Positions 34,179 to 43,330 of a DNA stretch of 64,000 nucleotides are shown one piece after another. The first letter of the stretch is position 1. Each line of letters opens with the position of its first letter. The DNA is taken from contig NZ_NQOG01000001.1 in the NCBI RefSeq assembly GCF_002270485.1, positions 310,001-374,000 of the forward strand, given 5' to 3'. The notes below the pieces were generated by a model. It saw nothing but the letters and a program-made list of their open reading frames with translations, was not told where the DNA came from and made no database searches. Both the position numbers and the translations under genes were made by a program. The stretch is from Anaerostipes hominis (ex Lee et al. 2021). Lineage in GTDB: Bacteria; Bacillota; Clostridia; Lachnospirales; Lachnospiraceae.

Positions 34179-35441
34179 TTAGTTATTCTGTGTACTGCCT
34201 GAAGAGCCGTCATCCGTCTTTTTTTCCAATTTGACACTGATCGTTTTCTTCTCGTAAGTCCCCATTTGATTCTGCCGTTTTACAACAACTTTTACCGTAT
34301 CTCCGGCCTTTTTGCTCTCAATTTTGCTTTTCAGTCCCTCCATTGTAGAAACCGTGCCCCCGCCAAAGCTGATGATCACATCTCCGGCACTGATACCCGC
34401 CTTCTGAGCCGGTGAATTCCGGACAACCTGACGTACCAGCGCTCCCTGAGGCATATCCATCTGCGCTGCCATATCGCTGGATATGGTCTGGCCTGATATT
34501 CCAAGGTATGCCTGCTCGGATTTATCTACGGTTTTCTGCTTGATCAGCTGATCAATGATCGGTTTCGCCGTATTGATCGGAATTGCATATCCCATTCCTT
34601 CTACATCTTCGGAAGAATATTTTACCGTATTGATCCCGATCAGTTCCCCTTTACTGTTGAGAAGAGCGCCTCCGCTGTTTCCGGGATTGATCGCTGCATC
34701 TGTCTGAAGAAGCGTCATGGTTTTATCCGTCAGCTGCACTTCTCTGTTCAGTGCACTGATATACCCGCCGGTCACTGACTGTCCGTATCCGAGTGCATTT
34801 CCTATGGCGATTGCCTGCTCTCCCACTTTCAGGTCATCAGAATTTCCGAGTGTGATGATCTTGATCTTTTTTAATGTAGCAGCTTTAATGTCCTTTACCT
34901 TTACTGCGACAACTGCCAGGTCCGCGTCATTGTCCGATCCCTTGATCGTACCGGATGCGCTGGTACCGTCTGTGAATCCGACGGATAAAGACTGTGCATC
35001 GGCGATGACGTGGTTATTTGTGACAACCAGCAGATACCCGTCTTTCTTACCGACGATAATGCCGGAACCTGCTCCTTCGCTCTCATTCTGCTGCTGTCCG
35101 AAAAGGTATCCTGAACTGGTCTCATACTTGCTTGTGATAGAAACGATGGACGGCATAACATTGGATGCCACAGTAGATAAATCTTCTTTTCCTGATGTTG
35201 TTCCCTTTGTTGAGGTTTTTGTTGTATTGGTCGTTGCCAGCTGTGTTCCTCCATTGCCGATGCCCATTGCAGAAAACCCATACTGGACTCCCTGCATGGT
35301 TACTCCTGCAATCAGTCCGAAAGCCACTGCGGCAGCCGCAAGTTTTGCAATCCTCCTGACTGTTTTGTTTGCGTTTCCTCTATTTTGATTTTGATCCGGC
35401 TGTGTATATTCTGTATTATTAAAATTCATATCTTCGTACAT
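34179..35441 (-). CDS. htrA: HtrA/DegP-like membrane-anchored serine protease
   Basis: A 420-residue S1C protease. A short cytoplasmic N-terminus is followed by one membrane segment (about 31-52) and a Ser/Thr-rich linker. The trypsin fold has the triad His in VTNNHVIADA, Asp in SDNDADLAVV and Ser in INPGNSGGALL. A single PDZ domain (about 315-400: GALVRQVVRNSPAQKAGISAGDVIISF) follows. It acts outside the membrane in quality control of secreted proteins. AAAGGAG lies 10 bases before the ATG. The C-terminal tail is low complexity. Confidence 0.93.
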   Translation of the reverse strand: MYEDMNFNNTEYTQPDQNQNRGNANKTVRRIAKLAAAAVAFGLIAGVTMQGVQYGFSAMGIGNGGTQLATTNTTKTSTKGTTSGKEDLSTVASNVMPSIVSITSKYETSSGYLFGQQQNESEGAGSGIIVGKKDGYLLVVTNNHVIADAQSLSVGFTDGTSASGTIKGSDNDADLAVVAVKVKDIKAATLKKIKIITLGNSDDLKVGEQAIAIGNALGYGQSVTGGYISALNREVQLTDKTMTLLQTDAAINPGNSGGALLNSKGELIGINTVKYSSEDVEGMGYAIPINTAKPIIDQLIKQKTVDKSEQAYLGISGQTISSDMAAQMDMPQGALVRQVVRNSPAQKAGISAGDVIISFGGGTVSTMEGLKSKIESKKAGDTVKVVVKRQNQMGTYEKKTISVKLEKKTDDGSSGSTQNN

Positions 35442-35549
35442 AACCTGTATCTCCTTTCGTATTTAACTTGCTTAAATAGTACAAAATAAATGTGTAAAAA
35501 ATGTGTTCTAAATGTTATAAAACTAAGAAAAACATAAGAAATAATTCCA

Positions 35550-35578
35550 TTGTGCCTTTGCCCTTTTTCACTTATAAT
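35550..35578 (+). promoter_or_regulatory. Promoter of the glycosylphosphotransferase gene
   Basis: TTGTGC (35550-35555) and TATAAT (35573-35578), spacer 17, 38 bases before the ATG. Confidence 0.65.
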
Positions 35579-35616
35579 AAGTACAGTGTAATATTATCGT
35601 AAAGAGGAGAAAACAA

Positions 35617-37044
35617 ATGATTAAGCAAAACCAAGCCTATTTAAACCGTCTGCATATTTTTATTGATGCGGTCTGTATTTATTTATCGGCTTTTCTGTCA
35701 CATAAGATCCGCTTCGAATGGGGAAAGGATTCATGGGTCTCTAAGCTATTTTTCTTTGTCGGAAAATATGAACTGGGATTTTCATACTACCAGAAGACGG
35801 TTTTTATTACAATCATTATCCTTCTTTTATTATATGCCTTTTTCGGCCTATATACCCCCAAAAGGTATCAGCGCGGAAGCCGTGAGATCCTAAACCTATT
35901 TAAGGCAAATCTTATCGGCCTGGGCATCGGGTCTGTTGCCATTGTCCTGACAAAACTGCAGAACTTCCCCCGCAGCCTCCTGCTTTTATTTTTCTCTATT
36001 AATTTTGTCATCGGAGTTCTTTCCCGCTTCACAATCAGAAAGGTGCTGAACAGAACACGGGAAAGCGGACGAAATTTAAAACACGTAGTCCTGGTCGGCT
36101 TCAGTACCTCTGCCGCCGCCTACATTGACCGCATCAAAGCCAATCCCCACTGGGGACTTTATATCCATGGTATTTTTGATGATACCATCAGCGACAACTT
36201 TGAATACAGAGGGATCAAAAAAATCGGCCTTTTAAACGAATTGGAAGACTACCTAAGCCAGACTACTCTGGACGAAGTGGCGATTACCCTGAATCTGGAT
36301 GAATACGAAAAGCTGGAAAAACTGGTGGCCATCTGTGAAAAGTCCGGTGTCCATACAAAATTTGTACCTGACTATTATAACTTTATTTCCACAAACCCAT
36401 ACACCGAGGATCTGGACGGTCTTCCCGTCATCAATATCCGCAATGTGCCGCTGACAAACGTCGTAAACCGTATTGCCAAGCGGATCATTGACATCATCGG
36501 ATCTGCCTGTGCCCTGGTCATTTTGGCTATTCCGATGCTGATCATCGCACTGCTGGTAAAACGCAGCTCACCGGGACCGGTCTTTTTTGCGCAGGAAAGA
36601 GTCGGGCTTGGCAACAAACCGTTTAAGATGTACAAATTCCGTTCCATGGGTGTTCAGGATCCAAAAAAAGAAGCCACTCAGTGGACAAGACCAAACGACC
36701 CGCGGGTGACCCCGTTCGGCAGGTTCATCCGTCACACCAGTCTGGACGAGCTTCCTCAGTTTTATAATGTTCTACGGGGAGATATGAGCCTTGTGGGGCC
36801 CCGTCCGGAGCGTCCGCTGTTTGTAGAAAAATTTAAGGAAGAGATCCCCCGCTATATGATCAAGCATCAGGTCCGCCCGGGCATCACAGGCTGGGCCCAG
36901 GTCAACGGTTTCCGCGGTGATACATCCATCCGCGGCAGGATCGAGCACGATCTCTATTATATTGAAAACTGGACCTTATCATTGGATTTTAAAATCCTGT
37001 TTCTGACCGTTTTCAAAGGATTTATCAACAAAAACGCATACTAG
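35617..37044 (+). CDS. Polyprenyl glycosylphosphotransferase (initiating sugar transferase)
   Basis: A 475-residue membrane enzyme of the WbaP/CpsE type that moves a sugar 1-phosphate from UDP-sugar to undecaprenyl phosphate, the first step of a wall polysaccharide. Four N-terminal membrane segments (to about residue 135) are followed by a Rossmann-like soluble part (VVLVGFSTSAAAYIDRI) and a fifth segment, then the catalytic domain: RSSPGPVFFAQERVG, MYKFRSM, RHTSLDELPQFYNVL, MSLVGPRPERP and RPGITGWAQVNG. All catalytic motifs are present. The LCP gene follows after 10 bases. The sugar is unknown (Glc, Gal or GlcNAc class). Confidence 0.93.
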   Translation: MIKQNQAYLNRLHIFIDAVCIYLSAFLSHKIRFEWGKDSWVSKLFFFVGKYELGFSYYQKTVFITIIILLLLYAFFGLYTPKRYQRGSREILNLFKANLIGLGIGSVAIVLTKLQNFPRSLLLLFFSINFVIGVLSRFTIRKVLNRTRESGRNLKHVVLVGFSTSAAAYIDRIKANPHWGLYIHGIFDDTISDNFEYRGIKKIGLLNELEDYLSQTTLDEVAITLNLDEYEKLEKLVAICEKSGVHTKFVPDYYNFISTNPYTEDLDGLPVINIRNVPLTNVVNRIAKRIIDIIGSACALVILAIPMLIIALLVKRSSPGPVFFAQERVGLGNKPFKMYKFRSMGVQDPKKEATQWTRPNDPRVTPFGRFIRHTSLDELPQFYNVLRGDMSLVGPRPERPLFVEKFKEEIPRYMIKHQVRPGITGWAQVNGFRGDTSIRGRIEHDLYYIENWTLSLDFKILFLTVFKGFINKNAY

Positions 37045-37054
37045 GAGGTTTTTT

Positions 37055-38077
37055 ATGGGCGTAAAAGCAGAAAAACGACGGCATTCCCATATCCGCTGGA
37101 TCTTTATCCTACTTTTCCTGATCGTTGTTCTGATCGGCGTGATCTTGGGAGTTTCCTACACGAAACTGGGCAAGATCAATTCCACACCAATGAATCAGAG
37201 CAAACTGGTCACGGTCCATGAGGATGCCAATATGAAAGATTACACCAATATTGCCCTGTTCGGCATTGATTCCCAGACCGGCAGTATGTCGGACCGCGGC
37301 AACCGCTCTGATTCCATTATCGTTGTCAGCATCAACAATCAGACAAAAGAGATCAAGATGCTGTCCATCTACCGGGACACTTATGTGAGCGTCAACGGCC
37401 ACTACACAAAGATTAATGCAGCATATTCCATGGGAGGTCCAGAACTTGCCGTCAGCACCATCAACCGGAATCTGGATTTGAACATAACCCAGTATGCGAC
37501 CGTAAACTTCAAAATTCTTGCGGACATCGTAGATTCCATCGGCGGCATAGAAGTAAAGGTTGATTCCTCTATTTTAAAAAATCTGAACAGCTATATCGGT
37601 GATATGAACCGTTTAAACGGAGGCGATTCCCCCAAGATAAAGACCGGCGGAGTACAGACACTGGATGGGAACCAGGCCGTCGCATATTCGAGAATCCGCT
37701 ATACGGCAGGAGGCGACCTTGCCCGTGCCGGACGGCAGCGTGAAGTTCTTCAAAAGATCTTTGCCAAAGGCAAAAAAAATCCATTTGGCCTGATGGGCGC
37801 CATGGATAAGATTCTTCCCCAGATCAAAACCAATATGGACCAGAAAGAACTGTTCTCTATGCTCTTGTCTATCTTCCGTTATGACATTAAGGGTCAAAAA
37901 GGATTCCCGTTTGATCAGAGGGAATACAAGTATCTCGGAGTATGGTATGGCTTTCCAACAACTCTGAAAGAAAATGCTGTCCAGGTACATCAATACCTGT
38001 TTGACACTGAAAACTATCAGGTCAGCGATGAACTGGGACGGATCAACCAAAAGATTATAAATGTAATCGGATATTAA
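37055..38077 (+). CDS. LytR-CpsA-Psr (LCP) family wall polymer ligase
   Basis: A 340-residue protein with one N-terminal membrane helix (about 14-34) and an extracellular LCP domain. Family motifs: NIALFGIDS, GNRSDSIIVVSI with the Arg-Ser-Asp set, SIYRDTYVSV, KINAAYSMGGPELAVSTIN, SIGGIEVKV, GNQAVAYSRIRYTAGGDLARAGRQREVL. The conserved Arg and Asp bind the polyprenyl pyrophosphate. LCP enzymes attach teichoic acids or capsule to peptidoglycan. It is in an operon with the initiating transferase, so it probably anchors the same polymer. Confidence 0.93.
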   Translation: MGVKAEKRRHSHIRWIFILLFLIVVLIGVILGVSYTKLGKINSTPMNQSKLVTVHEDANMKDYTNIALFGIDSQTGSMSDRGNRSDSIIVVSINNQTKEIKMLSIYRDTYVSVNGHYTKINAAYSMGGPELAVSTINRNLDLNITQYATVNFKILADIVDSIGGIEVKVDSSILKNLNSYIGDMNRLNGGDSPKIKTGGVQTLDGNQAVAYSRIRYTAGGDLARAGRQREVLQKIFAKGKKNPFGLMGAMDKILPQIKTNMDQKELFSMLLSIFRYDIKGQKGFPFDQREYKYLGVWYGFPTTLKENAVQVHQYLFDTENYQVSDELGRINQKIINVIGY

Positions 38078-38081
38078 AAAG

Positions 38082-38124
38082 AAGGTATTCCAAAGTCAAA
38101 ACGACTTGCGGAATACCTTTTTCT
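38082..38124. terminator. Bidirectional terminator
   Basis: AAGGTATTCC and GGAATACCTT pair around 18 bases, followed by TTTTTC, between convergent LCP and cfa genes. Confidence 0.8.
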
Positions 38125-38139
38125 ATATCATTCTATACA

Positions 38140-39306
38140 TCAATACCATCTGGTCATCGGCAGTTCATTATTTATCCCATTGGTAAATAAAAGCTGATGC
38201 AGATCAATGATGCCATTCTGAAAGGTTGACGCACAGGCACAAAGATACAGATCCCACATCCTGGAAAATGTCTCTCCGAACCGTTCTTCGATCTCTCTTC
38301 TGTGCTCATTAAAATTCTTATCCCAGCACAGCAGCGTTTTATTGTAATGTCTCCTCAGACTCTCTGCGTCCAGTAAATAAAAACGATACTTGGCGCTCAG
38401 GCTGGTGATCTCCCGCAGACTCGGTATCACGCCTCCCGGGAAAATATATTTCTTCATCCATGGATCTCCCGGATGTTCTTCCAGCGCACTGATAAAATGC
38501 AGGAGAAACACCCCTCCTGGCTTCATCGCCCTTTTGATACACTGGAAAAACAGTTCATAATGATCTCGTCCCACATGTTCCAGCATACCCACGCTGACAA
38601 CCCGGTCAAATTTTTTCCCATATCCCGCAAGATCACGATAATCCATCAGTTCAGCATGCAGGTAATCCTCAAGTCCTTCTTCCCTGATCCTCTTTTCGAA
38701 TCCCTGCTGTTGTTCTCTGCTCAGTGTGATCCCGGTGCCCCGGATTTTATATTTCTTTGCGGCCTCTATGAGAAGATATCCCCAGCCGCATCCAATGTCC
38801 AAAAGCTCCATACCTTCTTTTAGATAAAGCTTTTCCAGTATTCTCTGTGTCTTCTTTTTCTGTGCATCAAAAAGCGTGTCCTGCTCATTCTCAAAATACC
38901 CGCAGGAATAATTTAAAGTCTCATCCAGCCAGAGACTGTAAAAGTCGTTTCCCAGATCATAATGCGATGCGACGTCTTCTTTCTGCTTTCTTCTCCCCAG
39001 AGACGGAAACATCAGTTTCCTTAATACTCTGGTATCCACAGAAAAGTTCCCCATCTGTCCGAGAAAATAGTACAGGGCCTGATACAGATCCCCGTCGATC
39101 TCTAAATCACCCCGCATATATGCCTCTCCCAGCGCCAGAGACGTACTTGTGATCATCTCCTTCAGATCCGGCTCTTTTTTAAAAATAATGGAAAACCTGG
39201 GATTTCCGTGCCCGATTGTATACTCTTCTTCTCTGATTTTAACAAGAAACGGAGTCTCATCAAATCTGTCCAAAAAATGGAGAATTGCTTTTTCTTCCAG
39301 CTTCAT
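38140..39306 (-). CDS. cfa: Cyclopropane-fatty-acyl-phospholipid synthase
   Basis: Start chosen at the ATG at 39306 with AAAGGG upstream; a GTG at 39318 is too close to it. The 388-residue enzyme adds a methylene group from S-adenosylmethionine to unsaturated acyl chains in the membrane. Seen: DLGNDFYSLWLDETLNYSCGYF (bicarbonate/lipid site), SAM motif LLDIGCGWGYLLIEAAKKY, GITLSREQQQ, VSVGMLEHVG and FLLHFIS. Length and order are typical. Modification of membrane lipids in stationary phase is the usual role. Confidence 0.93.
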   Translation of the reverse strand: MKLEEKAILHFLDRFDETPFLVKIREEEYTIGHGNPRFSIIFKKEPDLKEMITSTSLALGEAYMRGDLEIDGDLYQALYYFLGQMGNFSVDTRVLRKLMFPSLGRRKQKEDVASHYDLGNDFYSLWLDETLNYSCGYFENEQDTLFDAQKKKTQRILEKLYLKEGMELLDIGCGWGYLLIEAAKKYKIRGTGITLSREQQQGFEKRIREEGLEDYLHAELMDYRDLAGYGKKFDRVVSVGMLEHVGRDHYELFFQCIKRAMKPGGVFLLHFISALEEHPGDPWMKKYIFPGGVIPSLREITSLSAKYRFYLLDAESLRRHYNKTLLCWDKNFNEHRREIEERFGETFSRMWDLYLCACASTFQNGIIDLHQLLFTNGINNELPMTRWY

Positions 39307-39363
39307 ATGCTCTGTCACACCCTTTCTAACGTCATATCTTGAGTATTGACAGATTTACAGCTT

Positions 39364-40092
39364 TTAAACGGTGGATGTCAAATCGGGAATATCGATCGTT
39401 CCTACGTATCTTCCGACTCTCTTATATTCCAGAGAATTGGTGATCAATTCATCATCTATGGTGCCGTTTAATGATCTCAGAAACTGGACGCCGTGTCTCT
39501 TAAAATAGCGTCCTATGCATAAATATCCGGCCCGAAGAAACATCCATATCTCTCCATGCTTCGGCAGACGTCCATCCAGATATTGAAAACCCAGAACTGA
39601 ATTTCTGCAAAACTTTGGTTCCAGATTGCTTGTGCGCACCCATACAAAAAATGTACATTCCCTTGTAAGCGGATTCTGTTCCACCCATACATCATGTACT
39701 TTCTGGCTCCCATAGTCGGCCAGCCCATCCTCCACACTGGTAAATTCAAAACATTTCATAGCTTTTTTACCTGACGATGTCAGAGACACCATTTTGTCAT
39801 ATTCCAGATTGATCACATATTTGATATATTCTTTTTGATGCGCCGGCAGTCTCTTGAACTTCTGAATATAATCCTCGTAACTGTATGGCACCATTGGCTC
39901 TCTGTTGGAAAACTCATCCAGAGAACAATTTAAGGAGGCCGCCACTTCTTCCATCGTATTATACCTGGGATTTGGTGTAATACCGCATACAATTTTTGAT
40001 AAAGTTCCTATCGGAATCCTGCTGATTTTTGACAGTTCTTCCACAGTAAAATTTTTTGACTGCATAATTTCCTTTAGTTTTTTATAATTCAT
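39364..40092 (-). CDS. XRE-type regulator with S24-like C-terminal domain
   Basis: Start chosen at 40092, preceded by GGAAGG. The 242-residue protein has an N-terminal helix-turn-helix (about 14-60: TVEELSKISRIPIGTLSKIVCG) and a C-terminal region (about 130-235) that resembles a LexA/S24-type beta domain (DGRLPKHGEIWMFLRAGYLCIGRYF), though no catalytic Ser-Lys pair is evident. It diverges from the Spo0A-like gene with 129 bases between starts, so it is a good candidate regulator of it. Targets are inferred only. Confidence 0.75.
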   Translation of the reverse strand: MNYKKLKEIMQSKNFTVEELSKISRIPIGTLSKIVCGITPNPRYNTMEEVAASLNCSLDEFSNREPMVPYSYEDYIQKFKRLPAHQKEYIKYVINLEYDKMVSLTSSGKKAMKCFEFTSVEDGLADYGSQKVHDVWVEQNPLTRECTFFVWVRTSNLEPKFCRNSVLGFQYLDGRLPKHGEIWMFLRAGYLCIGRYFKRHGVQFLRSLNGTIDDELITNSLEYKRVGRYVGTIDIPDLTSTV

Positions 40093-40136
40093 CCGCTTAA
40101 CCTTCCAAATATGGAATAAATCCATTGCTCCATAAG

Positions 40137-40166
40137 TTGACAATATTCCTCATTATTCTCTATAAT
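40137..40166 (+). promoter_or_regulatory. Promoter of the Spo0A-like gene
   Basis: TTGACA (40137-40142) and TATAAT (40161-40166), both perfect, spacer 18, 56 bases before the start. Confidence 0.8.
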
Positions 40167-40221
40167 GAACATGATTACATAATCTAAGGAACCAACATTA
40201 TCTTTATAAGGGGAGTATATC

Positions 40222-40710
40222 ATGCAAAACGAAAATCTTCAATTGGTACTGTCAGATGATACAATTTTACAAATTTCGGTCATCCATTCAAAGGATAGGG
40301 CACCTATACCTGACACCACATCTCACGTGATTCACATTAACCAGCTGTTAAATCAGACAGTTTCCGGAACTCAGCATCTGGACCTTTCCGGAAAGATCAG
40401 CAAACTTTTAAAACAGCTGGGCATCACCCCGAATCTGAAAGGCTACCTCTACCTGAGACAGGCAATTGAAAAAGGAGTGCGGGATCCTTCGGTTTTTGAC
40501 GGCATTACAAAACGTCTGTATCCGTATATTGCAGAGCAGAATCATACCACGTCCACCAGTGTAGAGAGGACGATCCGCCATGCCATCGACACTGTTTGGA
40601 ACAAGGGAAACAAAGAATTATTCTGGAGCATAACTCAGACATTCACGCTGGAACGTCCTACAAACAGTCAGTTTATTATTCAGCTGGCTGAATATTTCTC
40701 AGAATATTAA
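40222..40710 (+). CDS. Spo0A C-terminal domain protein lacking a receiver
   Basis: A 162-residue protein. From about residue 53 it matches the DNA-binding effector domain of the sporulation master regulator Spo0A: ISKLLKQLGITPNLKGYLYLRQAIE, ITKRLYPYIAEQNHTTSTSVERTIRHAIDTVW and RPTNSQFIIQLAEYF. The recognition helix (TSTSVERTIRHAI) is well kept. The phosphorylation receiver is absent and replaced by an unrelated 50-residue N-terminus. It may bind 0A boxes without phosphorelay control. AAGGGGAG lies before the ATG. Confidence 0.9.
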   Translation: MQNENLQLVLSDDTILQISVIHSKDRAPIPDTTSHVIHINQLLNQTVSGTQHLDLSGKISKLLKQLGITPNLKGYLYLRQAIEKGVRDPSVFDGITKRLYPYIAEQNHTTSTSVERTIRHAIDTVWNKGNKELFWSITQTFTLERPTNSQFIIQLAEYFSEY

Positions 40711-40756
40711 ATTATTTTATCAGCTTTCTTTTATTTAGAATGACCGTTCATAAAAT

Positions 40757-40793
40757 CGTCCTTTACCCGGGTATTACTTCCGGATAAAGGACG
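40757..40793 (+). terminator. Terminator after the Spo0A-like gene
   Basis: CGTCCTTTACCCGG and CCGGATAAAGGACG form a 14-base arm stem with one mismatch and a 9-base loop, followed by GCATTTCTT. Confidence 0.7.
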
Positions 40794-40815
40794 GCATTTC
40801 TTAAATATTTCTCTT

Positions 40816-40984
40816 CTATTCATCCATACTCCAGCTTTCATGGAATCTCTGCTCATAGTCTTCGGCCAGTATCTGACGGAAATCCGGATGTGCGATCTGG
40901 ATTCGCTTTTTGGTCCGGTTTCTCAGGGGTTTCCATGTCTTCCATTCTCAAATCATCTGGTGCATAATAGACAGCCGCTCTCAT
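40816..40984 (-). pseudogene. Chimeric relic: alcohol dehydrogenase start and a second gene's end
   Basis: GGAGGAGAAACAT precedes ATG at 40984 and the frame opens MRAAVYYAPDDLRMEDMETP, the usual N-terminus of zinc alcohol dehydrogenases, then runs out at TGA (40853). In another frame the rest reads KKRIQIAHPDFRQILAEDYE and RFHESWSMDE before TAG at 40816; IAHPDFR is typical of acetyl-CoA hydrolase/CoA-transferase C-termini. A deletion appears to have joined the ends of two genes. The interval 40985-41125 shows nothing else. Confidence 0.5.
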
Positions 40985-41125
40985 ATGTTTCTCCTCCTTT
41001 TTTACTGCATGATTCCTCTTACCTTATCTCAAGAACACCATGCCCCTTTCTTTACCCTCAACCAGGCTATTTCCCATCAGGTAAGAAAGATCAAAAACAA
41101 AGTCTTTCCTGATAAATAAAAGAAA

Positions 41126-41166
41126 AAGCTGATCCTCCGTTTCATCTACGGAGAATCAGCTTTTCA
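41126..41166 (-). terminator. Terminator at the end of the wall-polymer gene run
   Basis: AAAAGCTGAT-CTCCGT and ACGGAG-ATCAGCTTTT pair around a 7-base loop. Confidence 0.85.
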
Positions 41167-41209
41167 CTGTCTCTTTTTCTGCATATGGAATTTTTCGTCT
41201 GCATATCAC

Positions 41210-42376
41210 CTACAAAAGCTGCATCTTTTCCAGAAGCGCTCTGCCCACTTCCCTCTGTCCTCTTTTACAATAAAAAAGGTCCCTGACTTTTTTTCTGTCT
41301 TCCTTAAAATCATCAATTCCTGAGACTATCTGACTCATGCCGTTCATTAATTCATCAAAGGTCCCGGCCTTGATCCCCGGTGTCACTTCATCATAAGGAA
41401 AATACATCTCCCTGTCCTTTTCAATATAGCTGTCATAATCAAAATCATAGAAAATGACCGGGCGGTCCAGCAGCAGATAGTCGATATATGTGCTGGAGTA
41501 ATCGGTGATCAGTATATCCGTTTCTATCAGCAGCTCCTGAATATCCAGCGAATCCTTTGTCATGTCTACAATATTGGAATAATCCGAAAGATCTACATCC
41601 TCATGGATATGATAAAAATGTCTGCGGATGATAAACAGTATCTGATGATCCCGGCAGAATTCATCCAGGCCTTTTAAGTCAAAATGCTCCTTCAAAGGAA
41701 ACGGAGTCTTCCCTTCCTGCCGGTGTGTTGGCGCGTAAAGGACTACGTTCTGTCCCTCAAGCCGCTTCCTCAGTTTTTCATTCACCGGGAAAAGCTCCTC
41801 ATCATCGTAGAAGAAATCATTCCTGGGCTGTCCATAAGTAAGGATCTGCTCCGCGGGACGACGGAATGCACTCTTATAAATCTCGGAAAAGGTCCGGCTC
41901 GTGGCTACCACATACTCTCTTCCCAGAGGAAACTGCTGAATTTTACGCCGGATCCTCTGTCCCCTGCTGTCCCAGTCTTTTTCCTTGGTATCATCATATC
42001 CAACCTTCTTGAGCGGAACTCCATGCCAGACATTCAAAAATACGGCTCTGCCGAGAAATGCATGATTCAGATCACTGATCCCATTGCACATCACCGCATA
42101 TTTCGCCCTGAGCTGACAGAGAATCCCCTTCCGGTCAGAAAACAGATAGGCCTCATAGCCAAGCGCCCTCACTTCCCTGACAACCTGGGGATTTTTCGTA
42201 ATCCAGACCGGGCGGATTCCTTCCATCTGGTTTGCTTCTATGAAAAGATATTTAGGATTATCGGCAAACTGCTGTCCGAGCCAGGCACCGAACACCCATA
42301 CCTTTCTGCTCCTGGGCCAAAGACACGACAAGTACATTACAATATATTTCAGTATAAGCTTCATACCACTTTTCAT
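41210..42376 (-). CDS. CDP-glycerol/ribitol phosphotransferase-like protein (copy 1)
   Basis: A 388-residue TagF/TagB-type transferase, membrane-associated by a basic, hydrophobic N-terminus. Motifs: LNVWHGVPLKKVGYD (first catalytic His), YGQPRNDFF, LYAPTHRQ, ITDYSSTYIDYLLLDRPVIFYDFD. The family adds glycerol- or ribitol-phosphate from CDP-alcohols to a lipid-linked acceptor. It lies 6 bases after a family 2 glycosyltransferase gene and is last in a three-gene run with the LTA-synthase-like gene. The specificity between primase and polymerase is not readable. Confidence 0.88.
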   Translation of the reverse strand: MKSGMKLILKYIVMYLSCLWPRSRKVWVFGAWLGQQFADNPKYLFIEANQMEGIRPVWITKNPQVVREVRALGYEAYLFSDRKGILCQLRAKYAVMCNGISDLNHAFLGRAVFLNVWHGVPLKKVGYDDTKEKDWDSRGQRIRRKIQQFPLGREYVVATSRTFSEIYKSAFRRPAEQILTYGQPRNDFFYDDEELFPVNEKLRKRLEGQNVVLYAPTHRQEGKTPFPLKEHFDLKGLDEFCRDHQILFIIRRHFYHIHEDVDLSDYSNIVDMTKDSLDIQELLIETDILITDYSSTYIDYLLLDRPVIFYDFDYDSYIEKDREMYFPYDEVTPGIKAGTFDELMNGMSQIVSGIDDFKEDRKKVRDLFYCKRGQREVGRALLEKMQLL

Positions 42377-42382
42377 CTCATC

Positions 42383-43318
42383 TTAACCCCACAGCCACTG
42401 CATCAGCTTACGGATTTTCCCTTCTTTCAGAACCTGATGATTCCGGTAGAAGTAAAGTCTGCGCATCTTTCCTCTATAATATAGATTCCCATAAGTTTTC
42501 AAAAGATTATATTCATCCAGTCCTTCGATTTCTTCCCCATAGGTTTCTACAAATCCCTGGATCTGCTCCATAGATTTAATCATCTGTTTCCGGTAGGACT
42601 CTTTGCCCTCTTTGAGTCTCTGCATTAAAAACACAGGATTCTTTGAATTCTTCGCTCCCACGGAATTATTTCCATGCTGCCTGTAATACATCGTAGGTTC
42701 ATTGACAAAGGCAATCCTCCCGAAAATCTTGGCGACAAGAGCCGCCCAGTAATCGTGCATCAGAATTTTCCCCATAGGAAGCGGCTGCAGAAAATACTTC
42801 TGAAGTGCCCGGTTAATCATTGCTGTGCATCCGGTTACAGAATTTTGTACGATCAGCTGGTTTAATGCAATCCTTTTGGGCAGGTTTGCATATTGGAAGA
42901 AGGATTCTGCGATCATCTCCAGATTTTCGTCTACCACTGAAAGATCCGTGTGTACAAGGATCGGCGTATCCTTCCCATACCGTTCCTCCATGGCTTCCAT
43001 CTTCTTCATCGTCTCATAAATCTTATCCCGTTTCCACACATCATCCTGGTCACAGAACATAAAATACGGTCCGTGCGAATTTCTCAGAAGATTGATAAAA
43101 TTATTCTTGGCACTTCCGGTGGCAGGCTCATTTTTTATGATCTTCACCTGGTCCGGATAGCGCTTTTTAAACTCTCTCAAGATGTTCAGAGTCCCGTCAC
43201 AGGATCCGTCGTCTCCTGTGATAAGCCTCCAATTACCATATGTCTGGGAAGCAATGGATTCTAATTGAGCCTTCAAATAATCCTCTCCATTATATGTTGC
43301 TAATAGAATTGTAACCAT
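42383..43318 (-). CDS. Family 2 glycosyltransferase
   Basis: A 311-residue GT-A fold enzyme: VTILLATYNGEDYLKAQLESI at the start, ITGDDGSCDGTLNIL, the metal-binding FCDQDDVWKRDKI (Asp-x-Asp-like) and HDYWAALVAKIFG. This pattern is typical of rhamnosyl- or similar transferases that build wall polysaccharides on the cytoplasmic side. It has no membrane helix. Its substrate is unknown. It is encoded between the sulfatase-type and TagF-type genes. Confidence 0.88.
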   Translation of the reverse strand: MVTILLATYNGEDYLKAQLESIASQTYGNWRLITGDDGSCDGTLNILREFKKRYPDQVKIIKNEPATGSAKNNFINLLRNSHGPYFMFCDQDDVWKRDKIYETMKKMEAMEERYGKDTPILVHTDLSVVDENLEMIAESFFQYANLPKRIALNQLIVQNSVTGCTAMINRALQKYFLQPLPMGKILMHDYWAALVAKIFGRIAFVNEPTMYYRQHGNNSVGAKNSKNPVFLMQRLKEGKESYRKQMIKSMEQIQGFVETYGEEIEGLDEYNLLKTYGNLYYRGKMRRLYFYRNHQVLKEGKIRKLMQWLWG

Positions 43319-43330
43319 AGCCCTACCCTC

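Noticed and set aside
34717-35281. Long frames antisense to htrA
   Set aside because: They are shadows of a well-supported gene on the other strand with no start signals.
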